9,161 bases of DNA from Rickettsiales bacterium (lineage in GTDB: Bacteria > Pseudomonadota > Alphaproteobacteria > Rickettsiales > UBA3002), in assembly GCA_947441895.1 (NCBI GenBank), contig CANEUT010000054.1:1-9161 (forward strand), written 5' to 3'. Each line of letters begins with the position of its first letter. The stretch's first letter is position 1. The translations under genes and the position numbers were made by a program. Shown in pieces: positions 6,475-9,161 of this stretch. The notes below the pieces were generated by a model. It did no database searches. It saw only the letters and a program-made list of their open reading frames with translations, and was not told the DNA's origin.

Positions 6475-6639
6475 CTATTTCAGTTGGTCGGAAACCTTAC
6501 CGAAGGTATCGCTCAGGTTAGTGCCCAGAGTGCTCATGGCGCTAATCGCCGCAATGGCAATCAGGGCTGCAATGAGGCCATATTCAATGGCAGTGGCGCC
6601 CGATTGGTTTGCCAAGAATGATTGTACAAATTTTTTCAT
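6475..6639 (-). CDS. Flp/Fap-type type IVb pilin, copy 2
   Basis: This 54-residue frame reads MKKFVQSFLANQSG|ATAIEY, then GLIAALIAIAAISAMSTLG, and ends NLSDTFGKVSDQLK. It is a nearly canonical Flp pilin: short amphipathic leader, prepilin peptidase site after Gly14, the ATAIEYGLIAALIA core with Glu at +5, one hydrophobic helix and the T-x-x-x-x-F-x-K-V tail. A GGAG site (6648-6651) lies eight bases before the ATG, and a strong promoter lies upstream. It is the first gene of a two-pilin unit. No tad/cpa assembly gene (peptidase, secretin, ATPase, TadB/C) is in the window, so these pilins must use machinery encoded elsewhere. It is below common ORF length cut-offs and overlaps chance frames on the other strand. 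Confidence 0.93.
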   Translation of the reverse strand: MKKFVQSFLANQSGATAIEYGLIAALIAIAAISAMSTLGTNLSDTFGKVSDQLK

Positions 6640-6687
6640 AAGTCGGACTCCGATACAAGTTGTGCTGATAAATCCAGCTTGACATCG

Positions 6688-6716
6688 ATTATACCAGAAA
6701 ATGCTAATATCTGCAA
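6688..6716 (-). promoter_or_regulatory. Extended -10 sigma-70 promoter of the two-pilin operon
   Basis: On the minus strand TTGCAG (6711-6716), a 17-bp spacer and a perfect TATAAT (6688-6693) preceded by TGG (extended -10) form the best promoter seen in the window. Transcription would start near 6681, giving a leader of about 42 nt before the pilin start at 6639. Confidence 0.75.
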
Positions 6717-6779
6717 AGCGAAACCAATCTTTTTACGGTTGTTGCGACGATCATTGGCTTTGGCTGTGACGTTCGCGCA

Positions 6780-7292
6780 TCAGCGTGGGCTGACAGGCCG
6801 CCGCCAGTGCGTGGCCAGCAGATCTAACCCGCCGCGCAATTGTTGATGGTGATGTGCCAGCCGTTCAGCCAGTGCCTGTTCTGACCATGCGCGGTTGCGT
6901 AAAGCGGCATTTAAAAAAGCTGGAAGTTCGTTAAAAACCACGAGCCGCATGACGCATTCATAGCAATGTTGTGACTTAAGAAGTTGTGCGGCTTCGTGAT
7001 ATTCGCGCTCACGCATGGTGCGCCAGGCAGGGTCTTCGGTGGTTGTGGCGGAGGCCATATCGCGATCGGTGTAGCGGGTGGTGATGTTGGGAGCGCCATA
7101 GCGCACGGTGTAGAGCCAGCGCAAATGCAAGCCCGACCAGTGATGTTCTTTGCTGATGAGCTGCTTTTCAAGGCATAGATCAATGGGTTCGGCGGTGAGG
7201 CCAAGTGCATGTTTCAGTCGCAATTCGGGCGTGCCAAAATCGGTTTCGCGCACGGCGGTGCGCGGCCGCCCGCGTTGGGTGGTAAAAGCCAT
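6780..7292 (-). CDS. Hypothetical protein, second gene of a small pair
   Basis: The 170-residue protein starts MAFTTQRGRPRTAVRETDFGTPELRLK. The ATG at 7292 is preceded eight bases away by AAGGA. The frame stays open further upstream, but that part is antigene noise overlapping the 7312 gene. RGRPR is an AT-hook-like basic motif. The segment about 19-67 (GTPEL...IDLCLEKQLISKEHHWSGLHLRWLY) and the Cys-containing helix at about 108-131 (HCYECVMRLVVFNELPAFL) resemble, from memory, a conserved alphaproteobacterial hypothetical family often seen near phage-type genes. The C-terminus is helical and His-rich. It starts 19 bp after the stop of the 7312-7683 gene, so the two are probably co-transcribed. 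A DNA-associated role is a guess from the AT-hook-like motif. Confidence 0.75.
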   Translation of the reverse strand: MAFTTQRGRPRTAVRETDFGTPELRLKHALGLTAEPIDLCLEKQLISKEHHWSGLHLRWLYTVRYGAPNITTRYTDRDMASATTTEDPAWRTMREREYHEAAQLLKSQHCYECVMRLVVFNELPAFLNAALRNRAWSEQALAERLAHHHQQLRGGLDLLATHWRRPVSPR

Positions 7293-7311
7293 AAAATATG
7301 TCCTTATAAAT

Positions 7312-7683
7312 TTAGTTGAGTTCTGCGGATTCGAATTGCTGCTGGCGGCTTTGGGTGCGCCAGCCAAGACCGGCAGGCAGCCGCCATTCACAACCGCGTG
7401 CAATGGCGAGTCGTGCTTTGGTACGCACGTAACTTGGATCCATGCCCGCGTGGTCGCAGACGGTTTCAAAATCAGAAGAATGGCTGAGCAGCCAGTGAAG
7501 GGCATCGCGCCGAGCACGTTGAATGTCGGGTTTTGAAGAATTGCTGGCGGCATCCATGAGTGCTTGCGTGATGACCGCACGCCAGAGGCCGGGTTCATGG
7601 TCGGCGAAAGAACCAAAGCTACGGGTATTATGGAAAGTAAATGACGTGGTATTGGTAGAAGTGGTGCCACGGGTAGAGGTCAT
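7312..7683 (-). CDS. Hypothetical protein, first gene of a small pair
   Basis: The 123-residue protein begins with a Thr/Ser/Asn-rich, probably disordered stretch (1-20). A compact helical core follows, LWRAVITQALMDA, then DIQRARRDALHWLLSHSSDFETVCDHAGMDPSYVR at about 53-87. The DFExVCxxAGMDPxxVR segment looks like a helix-turn-helix-type motif and recalls a small family I associate with alphaproteobacterial phage-like regions; I cannot name it. The start at 7683 is chosen because GGGAG lies seven bases upstream; an ATG further upstream (7746) has no such site. The tail is Gln-rich. It lies upstream of, and close to, the 6780-7292 gene, and across a 211-bp divergent region from the 7895-8260 gene. 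Confidence 0.75.
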   Translation of the reverse strand: MTSTRGTTSTNTTSFTFHNTRSFGSFADHEPGLWRAVITQALMDAASNSSKPDIQRARRDALHWLLSHSSDFETVCDHAGMDPSYVRTKARLAIARGCEWRLPAGLGWRTQSRQQQFESAELN

Positions 7684-7785
7684 AAATGTTCTCCCAGTTG
7701 ATTTTTTTGTCGACACAGCCGATCGGCAGAAAACAATAATATACAAATGGTTTTGGCTATTACTTAGCCTTCACGCAGAACGTAA

Positions 7786-7825
7786 ATACAATCTAAGGTT
7801 GTATGTAAGTGATATAATTACAACC
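7786..7825. promoter_or_regulatory. Operator-like cluster of three TACAA/TTGTA half-sites with a -10 hexamer
   Basis: ATACAA (7786-7791) and TTGTAT (7799-7804) form a perfect 6-bp inverted repeat with 7-bp spacing. GGTTGTA (7797-7803) and TACAACC (7819-7825) form a perfect 7-bp inverted repeat with 15-bp spacing, sharing the middle arm. A perfect TATAAT on the plus strand (7813-7818) sits inside the second repeat. The cluster lies between divergently read genes (starts at 7683 and 7895). I found no good -35 for the TATAAT box. Confidence 0.5.
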
Positions 7826-7848
7826 AGCAACTTAATTTTTATTTTAAA

Positions 7849-7870
7849 GGGGGCTTCCCGGGGGTGGGGG
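7849..7870 (+). other. G-run cluster (possible quadruplex)
   Basis: Three runs of five G (7849-7853, 7860-7864, 7866-7870) occur within 22 bases, with a further GG at 7876-7877. It lies 25 bp upstream of the ATG at 7895, where a ribosome binding site would be expected but is not in position. It could affect translation or simply be low-complexity sequence. Confidence 0.35.
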
Positions 7871-7894
7871 TGCTTGGTAAGCTGCAATTCTATT

Positions 7895-8260
7895 ATGCCA
7901 AAGTCACGCAGCGGACCGCCGCCCAAAACTTCCAAAACCAGATCGCCACGACTTCGCCCTCACGCTTTAAAAGCGAAGGCGCGCAGTGCAACGCGGGCCA
8001 AGCAATTGGTGGAAGCGTTGCTGAAAGAAATGCAGCAGGGCGTGCGCAACCCCCAATATCGTGAAAGCGAGGATTGGGAGAAGCTGTTTGGCAGCAAAGA
8101 TAGCCTGGTGATGAATTTGCAAAAGCTGGTGGCCACCTTGGCTGCGTTGCCTGAGGATGAGGTGAATGGGCTGGGGAGGGCGACAACGGAGTCTATCAGC
8201 TCGGCCGAGAGGGTGTTGTTGAAGGCCTGGCTTGAGGAGACGAAACTACCTAATGGATAG
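7895..8260 (+). CDS. Hypothetical small basic protein
   Basis: The 121-residue protein has a strongly basic, proline-containing N-terminus (residues 3-36 with about a dozen Lys/Arg), probably disordered and nucleic-acid binding. Two or three predicted helices follow: ATRAKQLVEALLKEMQQ, then YRESEDWEKLFGSKDSLVMNLQKLVATLAALP (about 55-86) and ISSAERVLLKAWLEE near the end. I do not recognise the family; the acidic-helical second half could mediate oligomerisation. No Shine-Dalgarno precedes the ATG. An in-frame TTG at 7874, three bases after a G-run, is an alternative start. Its last 11 bases overlap the tail of the opposing gene. The frame is open far upstream, but that part is antisense to the 7312-7683 gene and is not counted. 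Confidence 0.65.
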   Translation: MPKSRSGPPPKTSKTRSPRLRPHALKAKARSATRAKQLVEALLKEMQQGVRNPQYRESEDWEKLFGSKDSLVMNLQKLVATLAALPEDEVNGLGRATTESISSAERVLLKAWLEETKLPNG

Positions 8261-8984
8261 TTGGTAATCCGGGAAGTGGCATGGTGTTTAAACATACCGA
8301 GGAGCGGGAGCCACGTTTTTCTTGATAACGCTTCGATTTAAGGGCGTAGCTTTTCCAAAGCGTGCCACCAATGCGCAGGGCGTGGGCGAGCGATTCTACC
8401 GGTGCATCGGGATGATAGAGAACGCGTGCTGCAGCAAGCATTTCTGAGAAATATTGTAGCAATGGGCCATGACGAAAATGTTGAAATTCAGGCGCAGCGA
8501 TCACGGTTTCAACGGCGGTATCGATGACGTCCATCCAGGCCTCGGGTAGCTGGGCGCGTTCCTGGTGGGCAGCACGCATGGCGGCCCAACGTTGGTTGAG
8601 CAACGTGAGTCGCAGATCATCATCACTCGGTGCGGGTACCAGCATGATGGGTTCATAGCGGGCACGTTCCAGCGCGGCGTCGAGCATGAATTGACGAATG
8701 AGTGGTGTGGAATCAGCCAGGGCCTCACGCATCAGCGCTTTTGCTTCGGCCACGTTCAGTTGGGGGGCCTCGGCTACGGCCAAGGCTTGATTGACAAAAC
8801 AGGCAAGCAGATCGAGGATTTTGAAGGCAGGCATGTAGCGTGCATCGGGGTGGGAGAGAAGCTCGCTTGAGCGCGTGCGGACAATGTCGCGCAGTAGCTG
8901 GGCGTGGCGGCTATTGAATTTTTTAAGCGCAAAAAAATCGTCGATGACGCTGGTGAAAGGGAACTGAGCAACCGTATCAACCAT
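8250..8984 (-). CDS. Hypothetical helical protein
   Basis: The 244-residue protein starts MVDTVAQFPFTSVIDDFFALKKFN. ATG at 8984 is preferred over an in-frame GTG at 8990 because AGAGG lies five bases upstream of the ATG. It is rich in Ala, Leu and charged residues, has no signal peptide or membrane segment, and reads as all-helical and cytoplasmic. A distinctive central stretch is PAPSDDDLRLTLLNQRWAAMRAAHQER (about 117-143). The last 25 residues (GSRSSVCLNTMPLPGLPTIH) are different in character and may be a read-on tail. I recognise no family. It converges on the 7895-8260 gene with an 11-bp overlap of the coding ends. Confidence 0.7.
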   Translation of the reverse strand: MVDTVAQFPFTSVIDDFFALKKFNSRHAQLLRDIVRTRSSELLSHPDARYMPAFKILDLLACFVNQALAVAEAPQLNVAEAKALMREALADSTPLIRQFMLDAALERARYEPIMLVPAPSDDDLRLTLLNQRWAAMRAAHQERAQLPEAWMDVIDTAVETVIAAPEFQHFRHGPLLQYFSEMLAAARVLYHPDAPVESLAHALRIGGTLWKSYALKSKRYQEKRGSRSSVCLNTMPLPGLPTIH

Positions 8985-9026
8985 AGGCACCTCTCTAAAC
9001 CCGTTTCTCTGGGTGATTTAGGCGTC

Positions 9027-9120
9027 ATGCCCGTCCTCAAAACTCACGTAGTTATTCCTACGCTCAAGTTTCTGCGGGCAGGCATTCCTATAAATCCCTC
9101 CAGATAAACAGGATTTATAG
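9027..9120. repeat. Two adjacent large inverted repeats at the window's right end
   Basis: The first structure (9027-9085) is nested and imperfect: ATGCC/GGCAT or GCCCG/CGGGC outside, AAACT/AGTTT in the middle, and CGTAG/CTACG inside with a 6-nt loop. The second is a perfect 10-bp stem CTATAAATCC (9088-9097) with GGATTTATAG (9111-9120) and a 13-nt loop. Neither is followed by a T-run. They lie 43-136 bp upstream of the start of the 8250-8984 gene and could be a dispersed palindromic element or a structured leader. The rest of 8985-9161 shows no gene. Confidence 0.6.
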
Positions 9121-9161
9121 AGGTGCCCGATACTTACAATGTACCACAAAAAGGGTGGAAA

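Noticed and set aside
7293..7670. Upstream extension of the 6780-7292 gene to 296 codons
   Set aside because: The extension overlaps the 7312-7683 gene in another frame and has no family character. The ATG at 7292 has a good ribosome binding site.
7523..7894. Upstream extension of the 7895-8260 gene
   Set aside because: It runs antisense to the 7312-7683 gene and across the operator-like region. The protein-like composition begins at the ATG at 7895.
8774..9040. 88-codon minus-strand frame crossing the start of the 8250-8984 gene
   Set aside because: It overlaps that gene out of frame, includes the inverted-repeat region and has no ribosome binding site or motif.

Overview
The window looks like a chromosomal segment of an alphaproteobacterium. 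This is inference from several signs. Two short Flp-type type IVb pilin genes are present. A RimB-RimK fusion protein is present. The dispersed palindromic repeats have sequences (ATTCCCGC/GCGGGAAT, ATTCCGGG/CCCGGAAT) that I associate with this class. Three small proteins have the look of alphaproteobacterial hypothetical families. Base composition is moderate and coding density is ordinary. There are no rRNA or tRNA genes, no CRISPR array, and no transposase or integrase.

Layout. The last 32 codons of an unidentified plus-strand gene (1-98) end at a strong bidirectional terminator (116-144) and a 64-bp MITE-like palindromic repeat (174-237). A secreted OmpA-domain protein follows on the minus strand (247-864). 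A gene-free stretch of 308 bp (865-1172) holds another palindromic repeat and two hairpins. Next, on the minus strand, is a 462-residue fusion of a RimB-like protease domain with the RimK glutamate ligase (1173-2561). The 384-bp gap above it contains an imperfect tandem duplication with a period of about 97-98 bp (2651-2848) and the clear intrinsic terminator of the next gene (2891-2926). That gene (2946-5240, minus) encodes a 764-residue protein made almost entirely of RTX calcium-binding nonapeptides, with a type I secretion C-terminus. No transporter for it lies in the window.

A divergent intergenic region (5241-5490) with TTAA-rich inverted repeats separates the RTX gene from a plus-strand gene for a membrane-anchored protein with a probable Sel1/TPR-like segment (5491-6231). 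This gene converges, 13 bp apart, on two tandem minus-strand Flp pilin genes (6245-6406 and 6475-6639). The second of these is only 54 residues long and easy to miss. A very good extended -10 promoter lies directly upstream of the pair.

The right third (6780-8984) holds four small genes I cannot assign a function: a minus-strand pair (7312-7683 then 7292-6780), a divergent basic protein (7895-8260) across an operator-like region with three TACAA/TTGTA half-sites, and a helical protein (8250-8984, minus) that overlaps it tail to tail by 11 bp. The pair resembles conserved alphaproteobacterial hypothetical families that I associate loosely with phage-type neighbourhoods. The window ends in a hairpin-rich, gene-free 177 bp.

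The genes do not form one evident pathway. The themes are cell-surface and secreted proteins (OmpA-like, RTX, Flp pilins, membrane Sel1-like) and one translation-modifying enzyme. The observations most worth following are the self-contained RimB-RimK fusion, the effector-less RTX protein with tryptophans in 18-residue register, the isolated two-pilin operon facing the Sel1-like protein, and the divergent small-gene module.
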